Positions 1-7,103 of a stretch of 16,784 nucleotides of DNA are shown here, piece after piece. This DNA is from Candidatus Methanomethylophilaceae archaeon. GTDB taxonomy: Archaea > Thermoplasmatota > Thermoplasmata > Methanomassiliicoccales > Methanomethylophilaceae. Position 1 is the stretch's first letter. Each line of letters begins with the position of its first letter. The position numbers and the translations under genes were made by a program. Below the pieces are notes generated by a model. It was not told the DNA's origin and did no database searches. It saw only the letters and a program-made list of their open reading frames with translations. The stretch spans positions 1 through 16,784 of the forward strand of contig JAEDGA010000024.1 of assembly GCA_016297775.1 (NCBI GenBank). The letters are read 5' to 3'.

Positions 1-383
1 ATCATGCATTCGTCGAGCATGACCTTGAGGTAGGCCTCGCCCTTCCCGGGTACCAGGGATTCCACATCCTCTTCGGTGAACTCCCCTTTCATCTCGCACA
101 ATCCGGTGATTATGACATCCATCTTCCCTCTGACATCCTTGCAGTGGGATACGCGGAACGCCAGAACCTTCATTGGATCAGCATCCTTACCGTCCACGCG
201 TTCGGGTACGCTCTCGTGACCCTGCATCACATCCCTCACTACGGAAGGGTCCTCGTGGCTGAACCTTATGTTGAGGGTATCGGATGTGAATCTTTTTCCG
301 CAATACGGACATGCGCTGGTGGCATTGGAGAGGTCCACCATCCTGGTACGACGGCAGTTGGGACATCCGACGATCGCGTACAT
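1..383 (-). CDS. Zinc-ribbon protein of unknown function (3' end beyond window)
   Basis: The frame is open from an ATG at 383 to the left edge, giving 127 codons without a stop, so the C-terminus is missing. The N-terminus is a compact zinc ribbon with CPNC at residues 7-10 and CPYC at 25-28, beginning MYAIVGC. This resembles the small archaeal zinc-ribbon families annotated DUF1922 or DUF5817, by memory of the pattern only. The rest is acidic and contains no motif I recognise. The start is one base downstream of the arginine decarboxylase stop (TGAGATG), so translation is probably coupled and this is the third gene of the PAC2-pdaD operon. A zinc-binding role is well supported by the four cysteines. 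Any partner (nucleic acid or protein) is unknown. Confidence 0.75.
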   Translation of the reverse strand, partial: MYAIVGCPNCRRTRMVDLSNATSACPYCGKRFTSDTLNIRFSHEDPSVVRDVMQGHESVPERVDGKDADPMKVLAFRVSHCKDVRGKMDVIITGLCEMKGEFTEEDVESLVPGKGEAYLKVMLDECM

Positions 384-384
384 C

Positions 385-873
385 TCAGTCCCTGTAACCG
401 CAGAAGACGAGGGATGCCACCGTGCAGCCGTACTGTCCCGACGGTACCTTGACCTCTTCCGATACTATCGTGGGTTCGGACAGGACGATTCCCCTCATGC
501 GGGCCATCTCGTCGATCTTGCGTCTGAGTTCGCGGTCCAGTTCCTCCTTGCATCCGAACATGTGTCCTTCTGCCACATATCCTCCGTGTCCATCCTCCCT
601 GTATGCGTACGCGATCCCGGAGGAGATGGTGTCACCATCCTTTCCTCTCATCTGTGCCAGCACACAGTGTGTGACCGCACCCATGGGGAGTTCGCGGTAT
701 CCGACGGCGACCGCGCCGTCGGGGATGACGGACGATACCGCCACCAGGTTCTGCTCCGCCACACCCGCTCTGTGGAGGGCGAGGTCGAATGCGTTGAGGT
801 CGGAAACGGGACTGATCGCGGACCCGGAGGTCACAAAGAATTCGTTGGGAACTAACTGCATTTGATCGTTCAT
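385..873 (-). CDS. pdaD: Pyruvoyl-dependent arginine decarboxylase
   Basis: This 162-residue protein matches the archaeal PdaD family, which decarboxylates arginine to agmatine for polyamine synthesis and, in archaea, for the agmatidine modification of tRNA-Ile2. Family hallmarks visible are LNAFDLAL (residues 26-33), the self-cleavage region VSSVIPDGA (46-54) and LPMGA (about 62-66). By analogy with the Methanocaldococcus jannaschii enzyme, cleavage should fall between Ser47 and Ser48, turning Ser48 into the pyruvoyl cofactor of the alpha chain. The length is normal and nothing essential appears missing. The start ATG overlaps the stop of the upstream PAC2 gene (ATGA), and the stop lies one base from the next start, so all three are probably one translationally coupled operon. 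An in-frame ATG four codons later (Met5) is a less likely start because it lacks the overlap. Confidence 0.93.
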   Translation of the reverse strand: MNDQMQLVPNEFFVTSGSAISPVSDLNAFDLALHRAGVAEQNLVAVSSVIPDGAVAVGYRELPMGAVTHCVLAQMRGKDGDTISSGIAYAYREDGHGGYVAEGHMFGCKEELDRELRRKIDEMARMRGIVLSEPTIVSEEVKVPSGQYGCTVASLVFCGYRD

Positions 874-1622
874 CCGTATAGTATTGTGTTATTGTCGGGT
901 TCGGGAGGGGCCGTCTGTGCACTGAGACGTCTGTTGAGATCCGAAGCCTCCTGATACAGCGGTTCCATATCGAGTTTGATCTCGGGGATCATCCTCTGTA
1001 TGGGCTCCAGGAGCTTGGCCGCACCTATCGGATCGGGGATGTCGGACCTTGCGGAACCGAGTATGGTTATGATGTCCATGCCCCTGAGGGATCCATTATA
1101 GAGCATAACGCCGGATATCCCGCGGATCATACCGTCGCTGAAGGGTTCGATCTGGTACTTCTCCATGATCTCCCTGGCCTTCTCGGTGGATCCGGTACCC
1201 ATGATCTCGTACTCGTCCGGTGCGAAGAGCGGGATCCCGTCCAATGTTATGACGGTCTTGATGCCGTTCTCCTCGAACCAATCCAGTAGCGCTATGGCTA
1301 TCGGATACATATGTTCTACCTTGGGTACGAATTCGGATGTGATTATCGCGATATCCTCGCAATCTATTCCTCCGTCATCCTCATCATTGGGTTCCCTGAA
1401 TCCGCTGAATATGCGCATCTGCGGCATCGGTACTCCGTTCTGGATCACAGTATATGGAGGGAATTCCGGGGATTCGATCCCTGCCACCAGCTCCAGGCCC
1501 AGTTCCCTGGACATGAAATTTGAAGCTATCGAGCTCACGAGCCCTATGCTCGGGAAACCCACGATGGCAACTGCATTCTTGAACGCATGGTCCTTGAATT
1601 TGCGAATCCTCACATCCACCAT
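870..1622 (-). CDS. PAC2-family protein (proteasome assembly chaperone-like)
   Basis: The protein has 250 residues from the ATG at 1622. The N-terminal part contains GFPSIGLVSSIASNFM (residues 22-37), which matches the PAC2 family pattern (GLPGIGxVG in many archaeal members). This is followed by alternating strands and helices with a TLDG segment, as in the family. PAC2 proteins are cytosolic and related to eukaryotic proteasome assembly chaperones; archaeal homologues are thought to act in proteasome assembly, but the substrate of this one is unknown. The open frame continues upstream to 1928, but that part is antisense to the M16 peptidase. Start 1622 is preferred because the protein homology begins there and a TATA-like element is centred 26.5 bases upstream. 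It is the first gene of the PAC2-pdaD-zinc-ribbon operon. Confidence 0.88.
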   Translation of the reverse strand: MVDVRIRKFKDHAFKNAVAIVGFPSIGLVSSIASNFMSRELGLELVAGIESPEFPPYTVIQNGVPMPQMRIFSGFREPNDEDDGGIDCEDIAIITSEFVPKVEHMYPIAIALLDWFEENGIKTVITLDGIPLFAPDEYEIMGTGSTEKAREIMEKYQIEPFSDGMIRGISGVMLYNGSLRGMDIITILGSARSDIPDPIGAAKLLEPIQRMIPEIKLDMEPLYQEASDLNRRLSAQTAPPEPDNNTILYG

Positions 1623-1645
1623 GCATCGGTCTATGTACTGAAGTG

Positions 1646-1651
1646 TTTTAA
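1646..1651. promoter_or_regulatory. Bidirectional TATA-like box for PAC2 operon and first M16 gene
   Basis: TTTTAA, flanked by GTG and GCG, is centred at 1648.5. It lies 26.5 bases before the M16 start (1675) and 26.5 bases before the PAC2 start (1622), which is the position expected of an archaeal TATA box for leaderless transcripts in both directions. The whole intergenic region is only 52 bases, and neither start has a Shine-Dalgarno sequence. Confidence 0.6.
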
Positions 1652-1674
1652 GCGTTCGCAAATATCGGTGTACC

Positions 1675-2949
1675 ATGGCAAAAGGAAACGTGACTATGGA
1701 GAGGACACCCCGCGGGATCCCGGTGGTGACCGACAGGATCGAAGGCTGCAGATGTTCGGGATACATGATCGCCGTCAACACGGGATCCCGTGACGAATCC
1801 GAGGACATCTGGGGACTGTCCCATCTGTTGGAACATTCCGTGTTCAGGTCCACCAAGACACGTTCGTCCTTCCAGATGTCCAAGGAGATCGAGGGTGCCG
1901 GAGGGGAGCTCAATGCATTCACCGCCAAGGAGATGACCGCATATCATGGCGTCACCCTCAAAGAGACGGAGGATGTCGCCAAATCCATAGTGGCGGATAT
2001 CGTGTGCAATCCTCTCCTGAAGCAGGAGGACATCGACCTGGAGAAGAAGATCGTAATCCAGGAGATCGGGATGTGCGAGAACGATCCCTCTTCGTACATA
2101 CACGACCTCTTCGCGGAGACCATCTGGAGAGGTAACGAGCTGGCACATAACGAGGCCGGTACGGTGAAGATCGTGGAGGGTCTGACGGCGGACGATCTGC
2201 GCAGGTATTACGAGGACAGGTACACCTGTGCCAATCTGGCCGTATTCGCATGCGGTGACGTGGATCCCGCAGATGCCATGTCATGGGCGGAGGAGAACCT
2301 GGACCCCATGTCCGCGGGTACGCCCAACAAGAGGACGGTACCCGAGGTCAGGGAGGGTGCATACAGGCACTTCGTCAGGAAGGAGGACCATTGCTACGTG
2401 GGCATGGGATTCCCCGCATTGTCCGCGGACGATCCGGATAGGACGGCCCTCTCGATGCTGAATGCGGTGATTGGTGCGGGTTCGTCATCCAGGATGTTCC
2501 AGCAGGTCAGGGAGGAGAGGGCTCTGGTGTACTCGGTTTACAACTACATAGACCAGAACACCGATGCGGCATCCATGGCCACCTTCTTCTCCTCCACCGA
2601 GGGTAATGTCCTCGAAGCGATGGAGATCGCCGGTAAGGTGTACGGTTCCATCCTCAGGGACGGGGTAAGCAAGGAGGAGCTGGACAAGGCGAGGAATCTG
2701 GTCAAAGGGGCCACGATAAGGCAGATGGAATCCACAGAGGACAGGCTTTACAGATTAGCACGCAACACCATGCTCACCTGGAAGCCCGCATCCCTGGAGG
2801 AGCGTCTGGCGGAGATGGATGCCGTCACCTGCGAGGATCTGGCACGTGCCGCCGAGAGGGTGATCAGGAACGATCTCCTGACGGTGACGATGTACGGGAG
2901 GAAGGTCAGGGGCATGAGGAAGTTCTCCCCGGCCCAGATCGAGATCTGA
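1675..2949 (+). CDS. M16 family zinc metallopeptidase, copy 1
   Basis: This 424-residue protein has the inverted zinc motif HLLEH (His50, Glu53, His54) and the third ligand Glu130 in IVIQEIGM, 76 residues after His54, as in pitrilysin/M16B peptidases. The second half has the inactive-repeat fold with VREERALVYSVY, carrying the family's Arg/Tyr pair (Arg279, Tyr286) that completes the active site. There is no signal peptide or membrane segment, so it should be cytosolic. M16B enzymes of about 420 residues usually work as dimers and degrade peptides or process precursors; the substrate here is unknown. It is immediately followed by a colinear 424-residue paralogue. The start is supported by the TTTTAA box 26.5 bases upstream and by the alignment of the paralogues from residue 1. 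Confidence 0.93.
   Translation: MAKGNVTMERTPRGIPVVTDRIEGCRCSGYMIAVNTGSRDESEDIWGLSHLLEHSVFRSTKTRSSFQMSKEIEGAGGELNAFTAKEMTAYHGVTLKETEDVAKSIVADIVCNPLLKQEDIDLEKKIVIQEIGMCENDPSSYIHDLFAETIWRGNELAHNEAGTVKIVEGLTADDLRRYYEDRYTCANLAVFACGDVDPADAMSWAEENLDPMSAGTPNKRTVPEVREGAYRHFVRKEDHCYVGMGFPALSADDPDRTALSMLNAVIGAGSSSRMFQQVREERALVYSVYNYIDQNTDAASMATFFSSTEGNVLEAMEIAGKVYGSILRDGVSKEELDKARNLVKGATIRQMESTEDRLYRLARNTMLTWKPASLEERLAEMDAVTCEDLARAAERVIRNDLLTVTMYGRKVRGMRKFSPAQIEI
1861..1913 (+). repeat. 53-bp block identical between the two M16 genes (second copy 3188-3240)
   Basis: Bases 1861-1913 and 3188-3240 are identical over 53 positions, including all third codon positions, starting CGTTCGTCCTTCC and ending GGGAGCTCAA. 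The block lies just after the HxxEH motif. Flanking DNA differs, including synonymous changes, which suggests local gene conversion or a selected nucleotide sequence rather than protein constraint alone. Confidence 0.85.
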
Positions 2950-2972
2950 CGATACGCTGTCCGGAGAATTTG

Positions 2973-2978
2973 TTTTAA
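2973..2978 (+). promoter_or_regulatory. TATA-like box for second M16 gene
   Basis: TTTTAA starts exactly 29 bases before the ATG at 3002, the same spacing as TTTTAA before the first M16 gene, and it is preceded by GAATTTG. There is no Shine-Dalgarno sequence before 3002. The second copy therefore probably has its own leaderless transcript, although readthrough from copy 1 (52 bases upstream) is also possible. Confidence 0.55.
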
Positions 2979-3001
2979 CGGTTGCCGTATATCGCGGATA
3001 C

Positions 3002-4276
3002 ATGTCGGGCGGAAACATAACCGTGCAGAGGACCGGACAGGGCATACCTGTCATAACCGAGACCATAGACGACTGCCGTATATCCGGATACATGGTAGCG
3101 GTCGGCACGGGTTCACGTGACGAGGCCGTTGGCGAATGGGGGATATCGCACCTTCTGGAACATTCGGTGTTCAGGGCCGCGGGGGACCGTTCGTCCTTCC
3201 AGATGTCCAAGGAGATCGAGGGTGCCGGAGGGGAGCTCAACGCTTTCACGGGCAAGGAGTTGACAGCGTTCTACGGCATGACCATCAAGGGTGCCGAGAG
3301 CATAGCCAAATCCATAGTGGCCGATATCGTATGCGATCCTCTGCTGAAACCGGAGGATGTGGAGATGGAGAAGAAGATCGTCATCCAGGAGATCGGTATG
3401 GGCGAGAACGATCCCTCGTCATACATACACACCCTTTTCTCCGAGACCATGTGGGGCAGCAGCGAGCTCGGACATTACGTGGCCGGTTCGGTGGAGTCCG
3501 TAGGCAGGATGGACGATGTGTGTCTCCGCAGATATTATTCCGATAAGTATGTGGGATCCAACATCGCGGTGTTCGCCTGCGGTGCCGTGGATCCGTCCGA
3601 TGCTCTGGAATGGGCGGAGGAACATCTCGATGCGCTTCCCAAAGGCGTTCCCAACAAAAGGACGGTACCGAAGGCATGCGGTTGCAGATATGTGCACTAT
3701 CCCAGGAAGGAGGAGCACTGCTATGTGGGTATGGGATTCCCCGCATTCCCCGCCAACCATCCCGATATGCCGGCATTGTCCCTTCTCAGCGCGGTGATGG
3801 GTTCAGGTATGTCCTCAAGACTGTTCCAGAGCGTCAGGGAGGAGAAGGCTCTGGTGTATTCCGTGTATAACGCCGTAGGAAAGAGCTCCGACGCATCCAC
3901 ATTCGCGGCATACTTCTCGTCCACCGAGGAGAATCTGCTGAATGCCATTGAGACCATTGGTGCTTCGTACAGGGAACTGCTGGACGGCGGAGTGTCGCAA
4001 GAGGAGTTGGACAGGGCCAGGAACCTGGTGAAGGGTTCGCTGATCAGGCGCAACGAGTCCACCAGGAACAGGATGAACGACCTGGCACAATCCTACATGA
4101 TGGGAATGGAGCCGAGGGGTCTGGGTGAACGCATAGCCGAATTGGACGGTGTCACCACAGAGGATCTGGCACGTGTGGCGGAGAAGGTCATCCGTACGGA
4201 TTCCCTCGCCGTCGCCATGTACGGCAGGGACGTGGGATCCATGAAGGATTTCAATCCTGCTTCGATTGAGCTTTGA
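3002..4276 (+). CDS. M16 family zinc metallopeptidase, copy 2
   Basis: This 424-residue paralogue of the preceding gene aligns without obvious gaps. It retains HLLEH (His50, Glu53, His54), Glu130 in IVIQEIGM and the Arg/Tyr motif VREEKALVYSVY, so both copies appear catalytically competent. This differs from the classic mitochondrial processing peptidase arrangement, in which one subunit has lost its zinc site. No signal peptide is present. The pair could form homodimers or a heterodimer with two active sites; the sequence does not decide. The last 26 bases of the gene overlap, on the opposite strand, the 3' end of the hydrogenase maturation protease gene. Its own TATA-like box precedes it. 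Confidence 0.93.
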   Translation: MSGGNITVQRTGQGIPVITETIDDCRISGYMVAVGTGSRDEAVGEWGISHLLEHSVFRAAGDRSSFQMSKEIEGAGGELNAFTGKELTAFYGMTIKGAESIAKSIVADIVCDPLLKPEDVEMEKKIVIQEIGMGENDPSSYIHTLFSETMWGSSELGHYVAGSVESVGRMDDVCLRRYYSDKYVGSNIAVFACGAVDPSDALEWAEEHLDALPKGVPNKRTVPKACGCRYVHYPRKEEHCYVGMGFPAFPANHPDMPALSLLSAVMGSGMSSRLFQSVREEKALVYSVYNAVGKSSDASTFAAYFSSTEENLLNAIETIGASYRELLDGGVSQEELDRARNLVKGSLIRRNESTRNRMNDLAQSYMMGMEPRGLGERIAELDGVTTEDLARVAEKVIRTDSLAVAMYGRDVGSMKDFNPASIEL

Positions 4277-4745
4277 ACTCGTCGATCAGGTGGAGCACCG
4301 CTCTCACCGCGGAGGGTTTGGCCTCCTGTACCTTGGGGGTCATACCTTCATGCACCGTCTGAAGGTCCTCCACCTCTATGGCAACGAAACGGACGGATTC
4401 CGGCATCATGTCCGGTTCGACCTCCCTTCCGATCCTCATACCTGTGGCCAGGTTGATGTCGTGCGCGGAGGCATCCCCGACGGTATCGTCGAAATCCTCG
4501 GGATCGAAGAACATGATCGTACCCGGGTCGTACTGTCTGGTCTGGATGGCATCGACTATGATGACGTTCCTGTAGCCCCAGAGCAACGGGATGATGTCCA
4601 GACCACCTACGGGTTCCTGTCTGGTCTCCACTCCGTCCAATCCCATGCGTTCTATCTCGTCCGCGACCTCGAGGCCGATCGCGTCATCTGACATTATCGG
4701 ACTTCCCAGCCCTATCACAAGTATCGTATCGGAAAGTTCGCTCAA
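4251..4745 (-). CDS. NiFe-hydrogenase maturation protease (HyaD/HycI/FrcD-type)
   Basis: This 164-residue protein has the hallmarks of the endopeptidases that trim the C-terminus of the NiFe-hydrogenase large subunit after nickel insertion. They are GLGSPIMSDDAIGLEV (residues 12-27), IVDAIQT with Asp65, and SAHDINL with His95. Asp21, Asp65 and His95 fit the three nickel ligands known in HybD/HycI. Translation must start at TTG (4745), because the next in-frame Met is residue 18, inside the motif. The TTG overlaps the stop of the DUF1538 gene (TTGA) and has an AGGAGG eight bases upstream, so it is the second gene of that operon. Its 3' end overlaps the M16 copy 2 gene by 26 bases tail to tail. 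The hydrogenase it serves is outside the window. Confidence 0.88.
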   Translation of the reverse strand: MSELSDTILVIGLGSPIMSDDAIGLEVADEIERMGLDGVETRQEPVGGLDIIPLLWGYRNVIIVDAIQTRQYDPGTIMFFDPEDFDDTVGDASAHDINLATGMRIGREVEPDMMPESVRFVAIEVEDLQTVHEGMTPKVQEAKPSAVRAVLHLIDEFKAQSKQD

Positions 4746-6205
4746 ACTGATGACCTCCTCTTCATTGCTTTGATGTAGATGCTGAAGAATCCGAGGAATA
4801 TTATGGGTGCTATCGCGATGAGCGCGATGACACCGAATCCGTTGATCACGGCAAGGCTGCCGGTGTATTTCGATGCGGCGATCCCAGTGTACATTGTACC
4901 GATGATGGCGACGGACATGGGTCCGGTGGCCACACCTCCGGCATCGAATGTGATGCCCACCAGGTCGTTGTCACCGAGCCACATGAGGACAAGCGCCAAT
5001 ACGTATCCGGGGATGATGATGTAGAGCAGATCTATGTTGAAACTGATCTTGGCCATGCCGATGGCGACGAATGTGGCCACTCCCGCGGATATCACCATCT
5101 TGACGGTGTTCTTCCCGATGTTCCCTCCGGAGGATGCCTCCACACGGCCGGAGAGGATGGCCACGGCAGGTTCCGAGATGGCGACCAGGAATCCCAGGAT
5201 GAATCCGAGGACGACCAGTATCAGCGGTTCGTCCGCAAGGGCATCCCCTATCTTCGTGGCCAGGGGTATGAATCCGGTATAGATGGCCGTGAGGAATATC
5301 ACCACTCCGACGCTCGCCATGGTGATCCCGGAGAGCATCCTCTTGACCGCACGCCAGGAGAAGAAGAGGACCATCCTTTGGAACACGGTGAAGAACACAG
5401 TCAGCGGGACTATGGCTATGAGGACGCTCCTGAGAGATTCCATGAATTCCATCAGGAACCTGTCCCAGATATTGGATATGTATGGCGTGTACGTATCGGA
5501 AGATGATGATGCGCCCTCTCCGCCGGACATGAGTCCCATGATCAGGAGGGCGATGATGGGGCCGATGGATGCCAGCCCTATCATCCCGTATCCGTCCAGT
5601 TCGTTCCTGTACTCGTGTATGGAGCACAGACCTATGCCCAGTGAGATCAGGATCGGTACGGTCATCGGACCGGTGGTGACCCCTCCGGAATCGAACGCGA
5701 TACCCAGGAACTCGGCCGGAGAGATCAGCGTCAGAACTATCACGATCCCGTATCCCATGGTGATCAGGACCTTCATGTTTAGGCGGAAGACGATCCTCAC
5801 CGCGGCTATGATCAGATACACCGCGACACCGATGGCAATCGCGTAGACAAGTGCGTTCTTCTCCATGCTGGAGAACAGTGCGGTGACCTGTGTGGCGAAC
5901 ACGCCCACATCCGGTTCCGCCACGGTCACCAGGAACGAGATGGAGAACACCAGACCTACCATGAACAGTCTGGATTTGCGTTTGGATATCTCGGATCCCA
6001 TGGCCTCCCCTACCGGGTTTATGCCCTTCTCGACACCCACCAGGAATATCGTGAATCCGAACAGGACCATCGCGACGCACAGAAGGAACACGAGGATGTC
6101 CTCGGTCTCCGAGCCCAGCATGAACAGTTGTATGAAGAGAAGCACGCCGGCTATCGGCAGCGTGGATATGACCACCTCTTTGAACGTTCCACTGTACGAT
6201 CCCAT
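4742..6205 (-). CDS. DUF1538 (UmpA/UmpB-like) membrane transporter, two fused repeats
   Basis: The 487-residue polytopic membrane protein contains two homologous halves. In half 1, AEPDVG (residues 96-101) is followed 75 residues later by FDSGGVTTGPM (171-181). In half 2, SEPAVA (344-349) is followed 76 residues later by FDAGGVATGPM (420-430). These are the signature segments of DUF1538, a family for which a two-component UmpA/UmpB monovalent cation/proton antiporter has been described in an actinobacterium; transport here is inferred. Roughly a dozen hydrophobic segments are visible, with an acidic/Ser-rich loop near 228-240. The open frame extends to 6445, but ATG 6205 is chosen because a TATA-like box lies 27 bases upstream and the longer part is antisense to the regulator. 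It shares an operon with the hydrogenase protease. Confidence 0.85.
   Translation of the reverse strand: MGSYSGTFKEVVISTLPIAGVLLFIQLFMLGSETEDILVFLLCVAMVLFGFTIFLVGVEKGINPVGEAMGSEISKRKSRLFMVGLVFSISFLVTVAEPDVGVFATQVTALFSSMEKNALVYAIAIGVAVYLIIAAVRIVFRLNMKVLITMGYGIVIVLTLISPAEFLGIAFDSGGVTTGPMTVPILISLGIGLCSIHEYRNELDGYGMIGLASIGPIIALLIMGLMSGGEGASSSSDTYTPYISNIWDRFLMEFMESLRSVLIAIVPLTVFFTVFQRMVLFFSWRAVKRMLSGITMASVGVVIFLTAIYTGFIPLATKIGDALADEPLILVVLGFILGFLVAISEPAVAILSGRVEASSGGNIGKNTVKMVISAGVATFVAIGMAKISFNIDLLYIIIPGYVLALVLMWLGDNDLVGITFDAGGVATGPMSVAIIGTMYTGIAASKYTGSLAVINGFGVIALIAIAPIIFLGFFSIYIKAMKRRSSV
4754..4759 (-). promoter_or_regulatory. Shine-Dalgarno site deciding a TTG start
   Basis: AGGAGG on the minus strand lies inside the last codons of the DUF1538 gene, eight bases before the TTG at 4745. 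It is the strongest ribosome binding site in the window and justifies the non-ATG start of the hydrogenase protease. Confidence 0.8.
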
Positions 6206-6228
6206 CGAGCGACCGTATGCAAAACAGG

Positions 6229-6235
6229 TATTAAA
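6229..6235 (-). promoter_or_regulatory. TATA-like box for DUF1538-protease operon
   Basis: TTTAATA on the minus strand is centred 27 bases before the ATG at 6205. No Shine-Dalgarno sequence is present, so the transcript is probably leaderless. Confidence 0.55.
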
Positions 6236-6270
6236 CATAGCGGAAAACGATATGACCCAGAGGTAGCAAG

Positions 6271-6279
6271 TTAAATTAA
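6271..6279 (+). promoter_or_regulatory. TATA-like box for LysR/ModE-like regulator
   Basis: TTAAATTAA is centred 27 bases before the GTG at 6302. About 35 bases separate it from the divergent box at 6229-6235. The 96-base intergenic region therefore holds both promoters and any operator. Confidence 0.6.
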
Positions 6280-6301
6280 CCGGCCAGACATATCCGGATG
6301 C

Positions 6302-7102
6302 GTGGAGATCAAGGTAACGACATCCCAGACCGTGAACGGGCATCAGGTGACCGCGAGACAGATAGAGGTGCTGGCGGCCGTCAGGGACGAGGGAAGCAAG
6401 AACGCCGCCGCCAGGAAGCTGGGTATATCCGCACCCGTGGTGCACAACTATCTGGCATCCATGGAGAAGGGCACCGGTGTCAAACTCCTGGAGGCCACAC
6501 CCAACGGGACCTGCCTCACCGAGGATGCCCTGCGCATCCTGGAGGTGGCGGAGATGACCGAGCGCAGATGCGATCTCACACGCAAATTCACCGTCGCATG
6601 CACGCCCGTCACAGAGGAGCTCATCATGTCCGTGATGACGCCCACCAAGATCAAGGGCGAACTAATCATCTCCGATGACCAGATGAACATGCGCATGCTC
6701 AGGGAGGGTACCGTGGACGTGATCATCCTGGACGATCCCGTTCTGCTTTTCGATCTGGATGGGTTCCATTGGACCGAGGTCGGTACCATGGACATGGTCC
6801 ATGTGGACAACGGTCCGTCCTACGTCAGGTACCGTTACGGCGCGCAGAGGATCGCATATGCATATCTGGACAGCATCGATAAGGATTACACTGTGGATGC
6901 GGAGGTGTCGCTGGTCCAGGATCTCATATCCTCGGGCAAGAGCTTCTTCATCGACGAGTTCCTGCTGATGCGCAGGGGCATCAAGCTGCGTTCCGCCACC
7001 GAGAAGGGCATGCTCAGACATTCCATCAACGCAGTGTACCGGAAGGATACCCGTTGCGTGCAGCGTCTCCTGCGTGCGATACAGCAGAAGCGCATGGTAT
7101 GA
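6302..7102 (+). CDS. LysR/ModE-like one-component transcriptional regulator
   Basis: This 266-residue protein has an N-terminal winged helix-turn-helix at about residues 17-75 (RQIEVLAAVRDEGSKNAAA, then KLGISAPVVHNYLASME), of the type shared by LysR and ModE N-termini. The larger C-terminal domain, about 95-260, has the look of a type 2 periplasmic-binding fold (TVACTPVTEELIM, then LREGTVDVIILDDP). The ligand is not identifiable. GTG 6302 is chosen as start because a TATA-like box lies 27 bases upstream; the ATG at 6298 is in another frame. By the usual habit of divergent LysR-type genes it may control the DUF1538 operon and itself, and hdrC lies only 75 bases downstream on the same strand. 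These targets are inference. Confidence 0.75.
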   Translation: MEIKVTTSQTVNGHQVTARQIEVLAAVRDEGSKNAAARKLGISAPVVHNYLASMEKGTGVKLLEATPNGTCLTEDALRILEVAEMTERRCDLTRKFTVACTPVTEELIMSVMTPTKIKGELIISDDQMNMRMLREGTVDVIILDDPVLLFDLDGFHWTEVGTMDMVHVDNGPSYVRYRYGAQRIAYAYLDSIDKDYTVDAEVSLVQDLISSGKSFFIDEFLLMRRGIKLRSATEKGMLRHSINAVYRKDTRCVQRLLRAIQQKRMV

Positions 7103-7103
7103 T

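Noticed and set aside
268..865. Plus-strand open frames of 195 and 147 codons across pdaD
   Set aside because: They are antisense to pdaD, whose protease-like cleavage site and conserved motifs are intact. The plus-strand products show no domain.
1623..1928. Upstream extension of the PAC2 reading frame by 102 codons
   Set aside because: It lies antisense to the M16 peptidase and has no PAC2 similarity. Promoter spacing and homology both point to ATG 1622.
4971..6080. 369-codon open frame on the minus strand within the DUF1538 gene
   Set aside because: It is a shifted frame of the same strand with Arg/His/Gly/Pro-rich composition typical of shadow frames. The DUF1538 frame is clearly the coding one.
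6206..6445. Upstream extension of the DUF1538 frame by 80 codons
   Set aside because: It is antisense to the start of the regulator gene and crosses both promoters. The membrane protein and its TATA spacing fit ATG 6205.
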